A DNA stretch of 64,000 bases from an uncultured Bacteroidota bacterium (lineage in GTDB: Bacteria > Bacteroidota > Bacteroidia > Chitinophagales > Chitinophagaceae): NCBI GenBank assembly GCA_903819975.1, contig CAIJFI010000009.1, positions 41,431-105,430 on the forward strand, read 5' to 3'. The notes beneath the pieces are model-generated. The model had not been told where the DNA came from, did no database searches, and saw nothing but the letters and a program-made list of their open reading frames with translations. Below, piece by piece: positions 45,801-54,614 of this stretch. Both the position numbers and the translations under genes were made by a program. Each line of letters starts with the position of its first letter. The stretch's first letter is position 1.

Positions 45801-46265
45801 TTAACGTTTCAAAAGACGTTTAATTTCCTTGTCTACATCACGGTTTTTGATGGTCTCACGTTTATCAAATTCTTTCTTGCCCTTGCCAATACCAATCTCT
45901 AATTTGGCATAATGTTTTTCGTTAAAGAATATACGTAATGGGACAATGGTAAAACCTTTTTCTTTAACCTTTCCTTCAATTTTTTTAAGCTCTCTTTTTT
46001 CTAACAGTAATTTACGATCATGTACTTCAATATGATTGTTGGCAGACCCATGAGAGTAGGCGTTAATATATAAACTACGTACCCATAATTCACCTCGATC
46101 AAAAAAGCAGAAGGAGTCATTAAAACTCACTTTGCCTTCACGTATGGACTTTACTTCGGTCCCAAGCAATACCATCCCAGCAACATATTTGTCCTCTATG
46201 TTGTAATTAAAATAGGCTTGCCTATTATTTAATTCTTTTGCCGGTAATGCTTTCGATTTAGCCAT
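45801..46265 (-). CDS. smpB: SsrA-binding protein SmpB
   Basis: Binds tmRNA and brings it to stalled ribosomes in trans-translation. Family landmarks are NRQAYFNYNIEDKYVAG, GTEVKSIREGKVSFNDSF, the LYINAYSHGS segment, and the basic C-terminal tail with KRETIKNRD that enters the mRNA channel. 154 residues. The region before its ATG is unusual: a 10-bp GNRA-loop hairpin plus T6 ends exactly at the start codon, leaving no room for an unstructured leader. The tmRNA gene itself is not in the window. Confidence 0.97.
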   Translation of the reverse strand: MAKSKALPAKELNNRQAYFNYNIEDKYVAGMVLLGTEVKSIREGKVSFNDSFCFFDRGELWVRSLYINAYSHGSANNHIEVHDRKLLLEKRELKKIEGKVKEKGFTIVPLRIFFNEKHYAKLEIGIGKGKKEFDKRETIKNRDVDKEIKRLLKR

Positions 46266-46295
46266 AAAAAATGTCCTGGCCGCAAGGCCAGGACA
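46266..46295 (-). terminator. Hairpin plus T6 between accD and smpB
   Basis: Minus strand: 10-bp perfect stem tgtcctggcc/ggccaggaca (46295-46272), followed by six T residues (46271-46266) that abut the smpB ATG. The plus-strand reading of the loop is GCAA. Confidence 0.8.
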
Positions 46296-46317
46296 ACAAA
46301 AGTAATATAAGTAATGC

Positions 46318-47235
46318 TTAGTTTCGGAATAAAAAAGCCACTTCTGATAATTTATTCTTTAATTCCTTACGATCTACTATGAAATCTAAGAATCCATGTT
46401 CTAATAAAAATTCACTTCTTTGGAAACCTGCAGGTAAATCCTTTTTAATGGTTTCTTTAATAACCCTTGGTCCAGCAAATCCAATTAAGGCGCCTGGTTC
46501 AGCAATATTAATATCACCTAACATACCAAAGCTTGCAGAAATACCACCAAAAGTAGGGTCGGTTAACAATGAAATGAAAGGCAATTTAGCATCACTTAAT
46601 TGAGAAAGCTTTCCGCTAGTTTTTGCTAACTGCATTAAACTAAATGCACTCTCCATCATACGTGCACCACCACTTTTACTAATTACTAAAAAAGGCATAC
46701 GATGTGCAATACAATAATCAACGGCACGGCTAAATTTTTCACCCATTACACTTCCTAATGAACCTCCAATGAATTCAAAATCCATACAAGCAACTACATA
46801 AGCTTCGCCATTCATCTTTCCTACACCAACACGCATTGAATCTTTTAAATCTGTTTTAGAATGAATTTCATCTAAACGCTTTTGGTAGTTTTTAAGATCG
46901 GTAAAGTTTAAAGCATCCTTGCTTATAATATTATCATACAACACTTCGTATTGTTGATCGTCAAATAACATTTCGAAATACTCATCACTTCCAATACGGT
47001 GATGATAGTTGCAACTAGTACAAATGTATAAATGCTCTTTTAATTCAGAGCTTGTACAAATGTGATTACAGTTTGGACATTTAGTCCATAAACCTTCTGG
47101 TGTTTCTTTTTTGTCAGCAGTAGGGGTAGTAATACCTCTTTTAATTCTTTTAAACCATCTAGGCTTACCAGTTTCGTTACTAGTAGATTCGTCTCCGGTT
47201 AAATTCACTTCAATATCTTCTTCTCTATTTCTCAT
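46318..47235 (-). CDS. accD: Acetyl-CoA carboxylase carboxyltransferase, beta subunit
   Basis: With AccA it moves carboxyl from biotin to acetyl-CoA, the first step in fatty-acid synthesis. An N-terminal zinc ribbon has Cys53, Cys56, Cys72 and Cys75; the crotonase-like core shows GGSLGSVMGEKFSRAVDY, SKSGGARMMESAFSLMQ and GFAGPRVIKETI. 305 residues. It lies between fba (upstream, 99 bases) and smpB (downstream, 52 bases). Confidence 0.97.
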   Translation of the reverse strand: MRNREEDIEVNLTGDESTSNETGKPRWFKRIKRGITTPTADKKETPEGLWTKCPNCNHICTSSELKEHLYICTSCNYHHRIGSDEYFEMLFDDQQYEVLYDNIISKDALNFTDLKNYQKRLDEIHSKTDLKDSMRVGVGKMNGEAYVVACMDFEFIGGSLGSVMGEKFSRAVDYCIAHRMPFLVISKSGGARMMESAFSLMQLAKTSGKLSQLSDAKLPFISLLTDPTFGGISASFGMLGDINIAEPGALIGFAGPRVIKETIKKDLPAGFQRSEFLLEHGFLDFIVDRKELKNKLSEVAFLFRN

Positions 47236-47282
47236 AACTTGGCATTTAAGTGAGCAATCGTTTGGTCCTATGAATTTATAAA

Positions 47283-47322
47283 AAAATAAACAGCCACCAA
47301 TCTATTACAATGGGTGGCTGTG
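47283..47322 (-). terminator. fba terminator
   Basis: Stem cagccacc with ggtggctg around a loop of about 16 bases, followed on the minus strand by TTTATTTTTTT. Confidence 0.8.
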
Positions 47323-47334
47323 TTAAAATTTTGT

Positions 47335-48402
47335 TTAAGCGTTTCTGTTAATACAGTTAAGGTCTTCAAAAGATTGTTCTAATCTTTTAATGAAAGACTC
47401 TTCTCCTTTTCTTAACCAAACTCTTGGGTCATAATATTTCTTATTAGGCTTATCAGCTCCTTCTGGATTACCTAATTGTGTTTGTAAATAAGCCTCATTC
47501 TTTTTGTAGTATCCTAAAATACCTTCCCAGAATGCCCATTGCAAATCGGTATCTAAGTTCATTTTAATAGCGCCGTATCCAATTGCTTCTCTAATTTGAT
47601 TTTGAGGAGAACCAGATCCACCATGGAATACAAAGTATACTGGTTTTGGAGCAGTACCTAATGTTTTTTCAATATGTAATTGGCTATTATGTAAAATTTC
47701 TGGTTTTAATTCAACGTTACCTGGGCTATACACACCGTGTACGTTACCAAATGCAGCAGCTACAGTAAATAAGTTGCCAACTTTACCTAATTCGGTATAA
47801 GCATAAGCAACGTGCTCTGGTTGAGTGTATAGTTTGTCGTTTTCAACACCACTGTTGTCAACACCATCTTCCTCGCCACCTGTAACACCTAATTCAATTT
47901 CAATACCCATGCCTAATGGAGCCATGCGTTTGAAAAATTCAACAGATGTTTGAATGTTTTCTTCAATTGGTTCTTCAGACAAATCCAACATGTGTGAACT
48001 GAATAAAGGTTGTCCGTGTAATTTAAAATATTTTTCACTTTCATCAATTAAAGCGCTAATCCATGGCAACCATTTTTTAGCAGCGTGGTCGGTATGTAAT
48101 ACAACAGGTACGTCGTAATACTTAGCCACTTGGTGAACGTGTAAAGCACCAGCAATGGCACCTTGTATATTAGCTTGTAAATTATCATTTGGCATGCCTT
48201 TACCTGCAATAAATTGCGCGCCGCCATTTGAGAATTGAATAATAATTGGAGACTTTAATTTTGCTGCTGTTTCAATAGCTGCATTAATGGTATCTGTTCC
48301 TGTAGTATTTACTGCTGGAATTGCAAAGTTGTTCGCCTTTGCATCGTTGTACAAAGTTTCTAATTCTTTGCCAAATAAAACACCTGATCTGTACTTGCTC
48401 AT
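47335..48402 (-). CDS. fbaA: Fructose-bisphosphate aldolase, class II
   Basis: Zinc-dependent cleavage of fructose-1,6-bisphosphate in glycolysis and its reverse in gluconeogenesis. Landmarks: FAIPAVNTTGTDT, VVLHTDHAAKKWLPW with zinc ligands, the EIELGVTGGEEDGVDN loop, FHGGSGSP and KMNLDTDLQWAFW. It is the class IIA (E. coli FbaA) form, 355 residues. The frame opens at a TTG (48423) within the -7 box, so ATG 48402 (MSKYRSGV) is the start. Confidence 0.97.
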   Translation of the reverse strand: MSKYRSGVLFGKELETLYNDAKANNFAIPAVNTTGTDTINAAIETAAKLKSPIIIQFSNGGAQFIAGKGMPNDNLQANIQGAIAGALHVHQVAKYYDVPVVLHTDHAAKKWLPWISALIDESEKYFKLHGQPLFSSHMLDLSEEPIEENIQTSVEFFKRMAPLGMGIEIELGVTGGEEDGVDNSGVENDKLYTQPEHVAYAYTELGKVGNLFTVAAAFGNVHGVYSPGNVELKPEILHNSQLHIEKTLGTAPKPVYFVFHGGSGSPQNQIREAIGYGAIKMNLDTDLQWAFWEGILGYYKKNEAYLQTQLGNPEGADKPNKKYYDPRVWLRKGEESFIKRLEQSFEDLNCINRNA

Positions 48403-48420
48403 AGTTAAAATATTGAATGA

Positions 48421-48428
48421 CAAATATA
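48421..48428 (-). promoter_or_regulatory. fba promoter -7 box
   Basis: TATATTTG on the minus strand, exact match, 18 bases before the chosen ATG. Confidence 0.6.
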
Positions 48429-48547
48429 CAATTTATGCCCCAAACGGCTGTTAGCCTGGGGGTAGTAATACCCCTAAAATAATCCCCAAATTAGCTAGGG
48501 ATACGCACATTTTGGTTCAAAATTATATTGATAGTGAATGTGTTGGG

Positions 48548-49522
48548 TTAAAGGAATCCTTTTGACTCCATCCATTCGTCATTGTATACCTTTCCAACAT
48601 AGCGACTTCCATGATCATGAAAAATACATACTACAATATCTGTGGCATTAAGTCCACCAGATAATTGCATTAAACCTTGTAAACAACTACCTGAACTGTA
48701 ACCACAAAAAAGCCCTTCTTCTTTTGCAAGTCTGCGTGTCATTATTGCACCATCTTTATCTGATACTTGTTCAAAATGATCAATCACCGACATGTCATAA
48801 TTTGCAGGTACAAAATCCTCTCCAAAACCTTCGGCAATATATGGTTTAACATAAGCCATATCCACTATTCCTGTTTCAAAATAATGTGTTAACAAAGATC
48901 CTATTGGATCAATCGCCCACACTTTAATATTTGGATTTTGTTCTTTTAAATATTTTGCAGTTCCAGTGATAGTTCCACCAGTACCAGCAGTACAAACTAA
49001 ATGTGTAATTTTCCCGTCGGTTTGTTTCCAAATTTCTGGGCCAGTAGTTTCGTAATGTGCTAATCTATTCGCTAAATTATCATATTGATTAAAGAAGTAG
49101 GAGTTAGGTATTTCAGCAGCTAATTTTCTTGCAACAGAATAATAACTTGCAGGATCTTCGGGTGCTACATTGGTTGGACAAACAATTACTTCGGCACCTA
49201 CTGCACGTAGAATATCCATTTTTTCTTTGCTCTGTTTATCGGTAGTTGTGAAAATACATTTATAGCCTTTTACTACAGCAGCTAATGCTAAACCCATTCC
49301 AGTATTTCCACTAGTACATTCAATAATGGTTCCACCTGGTTTTAATTTCCCTTCGGCTTCTGCTACTTCAACCATCTTTAATGCCATTCGATCCTTAATA
49401 GAATTCCCTGGATTAAAGTAATCTACTTTCGCCAATACCGTTGAGGGGATTGATGCAGTTATTTTATTTAATTTGATCAATGGCGTGTTGCCAATGGTCT
49501 CTAATATATTATTATACCACAT
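48548..49522 (-). CDS. PLP-dependent cysteine/cystathionine beta-synthase
   Basis: A fold-II PLP enzyme that replaces the beta substituent of serine or O-acetylserine. The PLP lysine is in NPGNSIKDRMA, the substrate loop is ECTSGNTGMG and the phosphate cup is TAGTGGTITGTAKYL. The segment EGFGEDFVP and the C-terminal KVYNDEWM match cystathionine beta-synthases better than CysK, but no regulatory CBS pair follows (324 residues). Either cysteine synthase or a core-only cystathionine beta-synthase is possible. It stands alone on the minus strand. Confidence 0.88.
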   Translation of the reverse strand: MWYNNILETIGNTPLIKLNKITASIPSTVLAKVDYFNPGNSIKDRMALKMVEVAEAEGKLKPGGTIIECTSGNTGMGLALAAVVKGYKCIFTTTDKQSKEKMDILRAVGAEVIVCPTNVAPEDPASYYSVARKLAAEIPNSYFFNQYDNLANRLAHYETTGPEIWKQTDGKITHLVCTAGTGGTITGTAKYLKEQNPNIKVWAIDPIGSLLTHYFETGIVDMAYVKPYIAEGFGEDFVPANYDMSVIDHFEQVSDKDGAIMTRRLAKEEGLFCGYSSGSCLQGLMQLSGGLNATDIVVCIFHDHGSRYVGKVYNDEWMESKGFL

Positions 49523-49616
49523 ATTGATTGTAGCAATTATTTGCTTAAGTGAAAATATGACAAAAGAATGGTATACTAAGGAATGTTAGTAAAAAGATCG
49601 AGCTTGATTGGAGTGC

Positions 49617-50558
49617 TTATAAATTCTCGAAATTAGTAGTAATGATTTCACAGAATTTTGTGTCAATCATTTTTTCGGCCAAAGCAATCATATTTTTAAA
49701 TGCTTTTGCATTGCTAATTCCGTGACCAATTATTACAGGTTTATTTACACCCAAAATAGGAGTGCCACCGTAATTTTCAAAATGATAACGACTAAAGAAT
49801 GAATCATTGCCAAGACCTTGATGCACTGCTGCTTCGTACATAGCTTCTGCAGTTTTTAAAATAATATTTCCAGTGAAACCATCACAAACTATAACGTCTG
49901 CTTTGTCATTGAAAACATCACGGCCTTCTACATTACCCATAAATTGGATAAATGTATTTTCTTTTAAAAGAGGATAGGTTGCTTGCGCTAAAATATTTCC
50001 TTTGCCTTCCTCTTCACCAACATTTAATAAACCAACTTGTGGGTTATCAATGTTTAGAATATGCTTTGCATATAAGTTACCGAGTATTGCAAATTGATTT
50101 AGCTGTTCTGGTTTACAGTCGGCGTTTAAACCAACGTCAACCAATAAACCTGTTTTGCCACTTAATTTAGGAAGAAGTGTTGCGATAGTAGGACGTAAAA
50201 CACCCTTAATTGGTTTGATACTAAACATGGCTCCAACAAGCATTGCGCCTGTATTACCTGCACTTAAAAAAGCATCAATTTTGCCTGTTGCTAATAATTG
50301 AAAACCAATTGAGATAGATGAATTTGGTTTTTCTTTTAAAGCTTTGGTTGGATGTTCATGATAGCCAATTATTTCAGAGGCATGTATAATATGCAAAAAA
50401 GGTGAAGACACCCCATGTTGTTGAAATAAGTCTTTCAACTGGGTTTCTTCACCTATGCAAAATATATTATGCTCAGAACTAGATAGATATTGTTGAACTC
50501 CTTTTACGGCTTCAAGTGGTGCAAAATCACCACCCATCATATCTATTCCGATGTTCAT
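49617..50558 (-). CDS. plsX: Phosphate acyltransferase PlsX
   Basis: Makes acyl-phosphate from acyl-ACP, the activated donor for the first acylation of glycerol-3-phosphate. Family start GIDMMGGDFAPLEAVKG, then HEHPTKALKEKPNSSI, SAGNTGAML, LNVGEEEGKGN and DVIVCDGFTGNIILK. 313 residues. It is 5 bases after rpmF in the classic DUF177-rpmF-plsX order that links ribosome supply to lipid synthesis. Confidence 0.97.
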   Translation of the reverse strand: MNIGIDMMGGDFAPLEAVKGVQQYLSSSEHNIFCIGEETQLKDLFQQHGVSSPFLHIIHASEIIGYHEHPTKALKEKPNSSISIGFQLLATGKIDAFLSAGNTGAMLVGAMFSIKPIKGVLRPTIATLLPKLSGKTGLLVDVGLNADCKPEQLNQFAILGNLYAKHILNIDNPQVGLLNVGEEEGKGNILAQATYPLLKENTFIQFMGNVEGRDVFNDKADVIVCDGFTGNIILKTAEAMYEAAVHQGLGNDSFFSRYHFENYGGTPILGVNKPVIIGHGISNAKAFKNMIALAEKMIDTKFCEIITTNFENL

Positions 50559-50563
50559 TTTAA

Positions 50564-50758
50564 TTAAGCTTTTAAAGGAGCTTTTTCAGCTACTAATTTG
50601 CCTTTGTAGAACAATTTACCTTCTTGAACATGCGCGCGGTGACGTACATGGATTTCTCCAGTTGTACCATCTGTGCTTAATGTTACTTCTTGTGCTACAT
50701 AGTGTGTTCTTCTTTTTGCACTACGTTGTTGTGAGTGTCTGCGTTTAGGATTAGGCAT
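50564..50758 (-). CDS. rpmF: 50S ribosomal protein L32
   Basis: A small basic ribosomal protein. The start MPNPKRRHSQQRSAKRRTH is diagnostic. The four zinc cysteines of the C+ form are absent; this is the zinc-independent form. 64 residues. The 164-base gap to the upstream DUF177 gene holds five purine-rich direct repeats and is far longer than usual for this gene pair. Confidence 0.97.
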   Translation of the reverse strand: MPNPKRRHSQQRSAKRRTHYVAQEVTLSTDGTTGEIHVRHRAHVQEGKLFYKGKLVAEKAPLKA

Positions 50759-50833
50759 CTCTTATGTTTTAAATTTTTACTTTTATTTTATTTTATTTCT
50801 ACTTCTACTTTTTTATTTCTACAGATCCGAAAA

Positions 50834-50916
50834 TCTACTTTCCTCTACATTTACTTTCCTCTAAATTTACTTTCCTCCACATTCTACTTTCCTACACATT
50901 CTACTTTCCTACACAT
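50834..50916. repeat. Five tandem 16-17-bp repeats upstream of rpmF
   Basis: Units at 50834-50850, 50851-50866, 50867-50882, 50883-50899 and 50900-50916. The last two are identical (tctactttcctacacat). On the rpmF sense strand each unit contains GGAAAGTA. The flank 50770-50833 is also pyrimidine-rich on the plus strand and looks like worn copies. Confidence 0.9.
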
Positions 50917-50922
50917 CAGAAG

Positions 50923-51492
50923 CTACGCTTCTTCTTCTTCTTCTCCTTCATCAAGATCTTTAAATTGCTGTAAGCCTTTCCACAATTGCTCATTTCTGGT
51001 CTCCAATGGAGCAGACATTAACTTTTGTAATTCGGCCAAAGCTTGTTGATTACAGGTGGACTCACCTTTTTCATTTTCCGGACAAATATGTTGTAACGGA
51101 AAACTCAATGTGATGAATTCATAAATCCAAGCAGCTACACTAACATGACTTTCGTTTCGGTCAATGTAGTAGATATCTGGATCTTCCTCTTGGCTATTCA
51201 TAGTGTCAGGCTCGTCTACAAGCTTAACTATTAAATTAAACTCGTCCCACAATTGAACCGTTAAGGGATTACCACAACGATCACACTGCGTGTCAACCTT
51301 GCCATCTACGTCAAAATGTAATTGCATAAATCCTTGATGCTTATCAAGTTTTAGCTTGACTTTAGTATCGCAATTATCAAATTCCTGAGGCCCAAAATCT
51401 TTAAAGAACTTATCCTCAATATGGTATTCGAACTCGTGTTCGCCGGCCGTTAAACCTACAAATGGTATTTCAAATGTTCTGTTTTGGCCCAT
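50923..51492 (-). CDS. yceD: DUF177/YceD-family protein
   Basis: A conserved partner of rpmF, known in bacteria and plants as an rRNA-accumulation factor (23S rRNA processing). A CxxC pair is present in QCDRCGNPL and two further Cys in HICPENEKGESTCN, together a possible zinc site. The C-terminus is strongly acidic (DLDEGEEEEEA). 189 residues. First gene of DUF177-rpmF-plsX, with a full -33/-7 promoter upstream. Confidence 0.9.
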   Translation of the reverse strand: MGQNRTFEIPFVGLTAGEHEFEYHIEDKFFKDFGPQEFDNCDTKVKLKLDKHQGFMQLHFDVDGKVDTQCDRCGNPLTVQLWDEFNLIVKLVDEPDTMNSQEEDPDIYYIDRNESHVSVAAWIYEFITLSFPLQHICPENEKGESTCNQQALAELQKLMSAPLETRNEQLWKGLQQFKDLDEGEEEEEA

Positions 51493-51512
51493 AACCGTAC
51501 TTTAAGGGTTGG

Positions 51513-51543
51513 CAAAGTTAGTAAAAACCAATGAAAAGACAAA
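51513..51543 (-). promoter_or_regulatory. Promoter of the DUF177-rpmF-plsX operon
   Basis: Minus strand TTTG (51540-51543), exactly 19 bases, then TAACTTTG (51513-51520). This is the full Bacteroidota consensus, 20 bases before the DUF177 ATG. Confidence 0.75.
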
Positions 51544-51575
51544 GTTTATCCTAATTTTACGTTACAAATTATAAC

Positions 51576-52694
51576 ATGTCCAACGCATCAAAATTAGGTC
51601 AAAAACTGCCATGGAACTACAAAAGGTATTTTCTGGCCATAATTATTTTTGCATTTAGCTGTTCTAACACACTGGTTACTAAGTATTATCAGCCTTATTT
51701 TTTTAGTCCTGTGAGTGCTATGTTAAGAACTGTATCAGGGAATATTGGTCTTACAATTGGGGAATGGCTATACTTAATTATTTGTATCTCATTGATTATC
51801 AGTTTTATAAGATGGGTGATAATCCATTATGGTCAATTTATGGTACCTGCATTTTGGGGCAGTACTTTGGTCAGATTTTTTAATGGGTTGGTTAAACTTT
51901 ATATTGTTTTTGAATTGTTCTGGGGATTGAATTATCAAAAACAAAGTCCAGCAATTGATTTTGGTTTAATTGTTCCAACTAGCTATACCGAAGCACAAAT
52001 GGACAGTTTAAGCTTAGCATTAATTCGACAATTGAATAATACAAGGGCTGTTTTGAATGATAGTTCCTTAAAAAACTTACAATTAGAAGCCATTTTTGAA
52101 CAAACAAGAGGAGAATACATACAAGCATACCTAAAATATCCATTTTTACATTACAGGCATCCATCCTTAAAAATTGCTGCTTTCCCAATTTTGGGGGATT
52201 ATTTTGGCTATACCGCATTTTATCAACCTTTAACCGGGGAGGCAATTATTAGGGGAGACCTTCCTCTTTTAACCCAACCTTTTACTGTGAGTCACGAAAT
52301 GGCGCACCAATTAGGATATGCTTCCGAAACTGAAGCAAATTTTATTGCTTTTGTGATTGGTACAGAAAGTAAGGATCCATTGTTTAACTACTCAACCCAC
52401 TTGCAATTGTTTACTTATGCTCAATTAGCTCAGTTAAATAGTATTGCAAAAAGAGGGGACTTTAAGTTGTTTGAAAATGTAATAGCAAGAAATAAAAAAT
52501 TGTTGAATCCTAAAGTACTTGCTGATAGAAAACAAATCAGAGATTTCTTTTCGCGCAAACAGGATTTGCAAATTCCAGGAAGCACACAATTATACAATCA
52601 ATTTTTGCAGTGGAATAAACAAGCAAAAGGAATTGAAAGTTACAACGATGTTTTGTTGTGGTCGCTTGCTTATAAAAAGCATTCGAATAAATAA
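51576..52694 (+). CDS. DUF3810 membrane protein with HExxH
   Basis: 372 residues. The N-terminal third has about three membrane helices (18-35, 58-82, 92-115), followed by a soluble domain with the zinc-metalloprotease-like motif SHEMAHQLGYASETEANFIAF (His-Glu-x-x-His plus a downstream Glu). The family is restricted largely to Bacteroidota and Firmicutes and has no proven activity; a membrane-tied peptidase is a fair inference. It is convergent with dcd, 2 bases apart. Confidence 0.85.
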   Translation: MSNASKLGQKLPWNYKRYFLAIIIFAFSCSNTLVTKYYQPYFFSPVSAMLRTVSGNIGLTIGEWLYLIICISLIISFIRWVIIHYGQFMVPAFWGSTLVRFFNGLVKLYIVFELFWGLNYQKQSPAIDFGLIVPTSYTEAQMDSLSLALIRQLNNTRAVLNDSSLKNLQLEAIFEQTRGEYIQAYLKYPFLHYRHPSLKIAAFPILGDYFGYTAFYQPLTGEAIIRGDLPLLTQPFTVSHEMAHQLGYASETEANFIAFVIGTESKDPLFNYSTHLQLFTYAQLAQLNSIAKRGDFKLFENVIARNKKLLNPKVLADRKQIRDFFSRKQDLQIPGSTQLYNQFLQWNKQAKGIESYNDVLLWSLAYKKHSNK

Positions 52695-52696
52695 AT

Positions 52697-53233
52697 TTAA
52701 AACTTATTCTTCCACATCATGCTCTCTATAGGCTTTTCGGGCTGTCCGCTATATTTAGCGTTTGATTTTTGATTGTAGGCAACTTCTATTTCTCCGTCTA
52801 CTGGGAAGTAAATTAATTGACCAATCGGCATGCCTTTGTATACACGCACTGGTTGTTTTACTGAGATTTCTAAAGTCCAATAACCACAAAAACCAACATC
52901 ACCTTTACCAGCTGTTGCATGAATGTCTATACCTAAACGACCAGTAGATGATTTACCTTCTAAGAAAGGAACATGCGCATGTGTTTCGGTATATTCTAAA
53001 GTAACCCCTAAGTAAAAACCTGTAGGTTCTAAAACAAAACCTTCTTCCGGAATTTCAAAATATGTAATAGTATTATGCGCCTTAGCATCTAATACATTAT
53101 TGTCATAAGTGGCTAACCATTTACCTAAGTGAACATCATAGCTATTGCTTCCTAAATCCTTACGATCGTAGGGCTCAACTTTAATAGTGCCTTTTGCAAT
53201 TTCTTCTAATATTCTTGAGTCGGATAAAATCAT
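52697..53233 (-). CDS. dcd: dCTP deaminase
   Basis: Converts dCTP to dUTP for thymidylate synthesis, as a homotrimer. Landmarks: the N-terminal MILSDSRILEEI, GSNSYDVHLGKWL, EGKSSTGRLGI and the catalytic block TLEISVKQPVRVYKGMPIG with its Glu. 178 residues, normal for Dcd and without sign of the bifunctional DUTPase form. It starts about 50 bases from the divergent phosphopantetheinyl transferase gene. Confidence 0.96.
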   Translation of the reverse strand: MILSDSRILEEIAKGTIKVEPYDRKDLGSNSYDVHLGKWLATYDNNVLDAKAHNTITYFEIPEEGFVLEPTGFYLGVTLEYTETHAHVPFLEGKSSTGRLGIDIHATAGKGDVGFCGYWTLEISVKQPVRVYKGMPIGQLIYFPVDGEIEVAYNQKSNAKYSGQPEKPIESMMWKNKF

Positions 53234-53308
53234 CTTCTACTTTTTATATGTATTTATGTTTATTTTGCAGCGTTAACGGCGGTGCAATCTAACTCAAAGC
53301 TTTTTTTT

Positions 53309-53944
53309 ATGCCTTTCTTTTATCAACAAAATATTAACGAGACCCGACATTTGGCCATTTGGTCAATCACAGAGCCAGTTTCATTTTTTGAGACTGATGT
53401 TAAATTGGCCGTTGATATTCAAAATGAGGAGCGAAAAATTCAACATTTAGCGGTAAGGTTATTATTTAAGCTCATGATGCCGGAGGCAGATTTGAATAAA
53501 ATGGTGATGGCAGATAATGGGAAACCATATTTACAAGGGGTGCCTTTCCATTTTTCATTTTCACATTGTAAAGGGTATGCTGCAGTTGCAGTAAGTGATA
53601 CAGATCCTATTGGTATTGACATTGAAATTATACATCCACGTATTTTAAAAGTGGCTCATAAGTTTTTGAATGATGCTGAGAAAGCATTGATTTCAAATTT
53701 GAGTGAAGAAGATCAATTAAAACAAATGGCATTTTTATGGGCTTCAAAGGAGGCAATGTATAAACAATACGAACAGTTAGGAATTGATTTTGCACGTGAT
53801 TTTAACGTATTGGAAATGGCAAAAGAGGAAAGTGGAACTGTGTCTGCTAAAATTTTACATAAGGGTATTGAACAATTAGTAAAATTGGATTATCATTTTG
53901 GATCCGATTATGTTTGTGTTACATGTTTTACTGATAGCCTTTAA
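53309..53944 (+). CDS. 4'-phosphopantetheinyl transferase superfamily protein
   Basis: Transfers phosphopantetheine from CoA to a carrier-protein serine. The Sfp-type motifs are GIDIEIIHP (metal-binding Asp and Glu) and WASKEAMYKQY, with FSFSHCKGYAAVAV before them. The size (about 211 residues from ATG 53309) is between AcpS and Sfp. A GTG at 53282 would add nine residues; the ATG gives the tidier start MPFFYQQ. It is probably the enzyme that activates ACP or another carrier here. Confidence 0.9.
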   Translation: MPFFYQQNINETRHLAIWSITEPVSFFETDVKLAVDIQNEERKIQHLAVRLLFKLMMPEADLNKMVMADNGKPYLQGVPFHFSFSHCKGYAAVAVSDTDPIGIDIEIIHPRILKVAHKFLNDAEKALISNLSEEDQLKQMAFLWASKEAMYKQYEQLGIDFARDFNVLEMAKEESGTVSAKILHKGIEQLVKLDYHFGSDYVCVTCFTDSL

Positions 53945-54021
53945 TCATAATTGTTTATGAGCAATGTCATAGCATTTGGCTTATAATTGTTGTCACTTTA
54001 GGGTACAATAAATTATGTGTT

Positions 54022-54447
54022 ATGCTAAACGAAAATAAATACAAGTACTTGGTGCTTTTACTAAGTGCAAAGGAAGTGCACCTTTATATTTACGATAAAG
54101 TAAATTTTGAAAAAATCAAATTAAGCAGTGCGGATTCTATTGAGGCGTACGAAAGAGATATGCCTAGTAGAATGGGGCAGTTTACAGATGCTTCTGCGCA
54201 CAAAGAAATTGTAATGAATAATTTTTTACACCATATTGATTTAGCATTAGGTGATGTGTTAAATATTTATCCTAAAGTGCCTTTGTTTGTTTTAGGGACT
54301 AAAAGAATCAATGGACATTTTCATCAATTAACAAAGCATGCTAAAGCGGTTACCGAATATATTGAGGGTAATTATAATGATAGCACGATGCATGAGTTGA
54401 AAGAGTTGTTAGCGCACCATATACTTGCGCTAGATTTTGTTAAATGA
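54022..54447 (+). CDS. Uncharacterised protein, weakly baeRF-like
   Basis: 141 residues, soluble. It begins with a strand pair (KYLVLLLSAKEVHLYIYD) and continues through HKEIVMNNFLHHIDLALGD and VPLFVLGTKRINGHFHQLT. This order recalls the bacterial archaeo-eukaryotic release-factor-like (baeRF) domains, which have a similar strand, helix and PLFVxG layout, but the protein is short and lacks a full domain. The assignment is a guess. It stands alone between the phosphopantetheinyl transferase and the tRNA-Leu region. Confidence 0.6.
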   Translation: MLNENKYKYLVLLLSAKEVHLYIYDKVNFEKIKLSSADSIEAYERDMPSRMGQFTDASAHKEIVMNNFLHHIDLALGDVLNIYPKVPLFVLGTKRINGHFHQLTKHAKAVTEYIEGNYNDSTMHELKELLAHHILALDFVK

Positions 54448-54499
54448 ATCTGAGATAATTTTTTTTACAGGAGATTAGCGCATTACTTGTCTATACATC

Positions 54500-54614
54500 A
54501 GTTGCTACGCAACTTCTTCTCGGAGTGGGGCGCGTACCCAAAGCCTTTCAAATGCATCGCAACGCGATGCATTTTGCTTTTATAATTTTCGCCTGCTCAT
54601 TCAAGCAAGCTTGA
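54500..54614. repeat. Cluster of small inverted repeats downstream of tRNA-Leu
   Basis: agttgc-tac-gcaact (54500-54514), aatgcatcgc-aac-gcgatgcatt (54551-54573, perfect 10-bp stem) and tcaag...cttga (54601-54614). The stretch 54515-54550 is richer in G/C than its surroundings. No gene is seen in 54448-54632. Confidence 0.7.

Noticed and set aside
48458..48474. Hairpin ggggta-gtaa-tacccc as a riboswitch or terminator between the cysteine synthase-like gene and fba.
   Set aside because: Only six pairs, no T-tract, and it lies upstream of the fba -7 box, so it is outside the fba mRNA.
50834..50916. CRISPR array upstream of rpmF.
   Set aside because: Units are 16-17 bp and directly abutting, with no unique spacers and no cas genes nearby; it is a simple tandem repeat.
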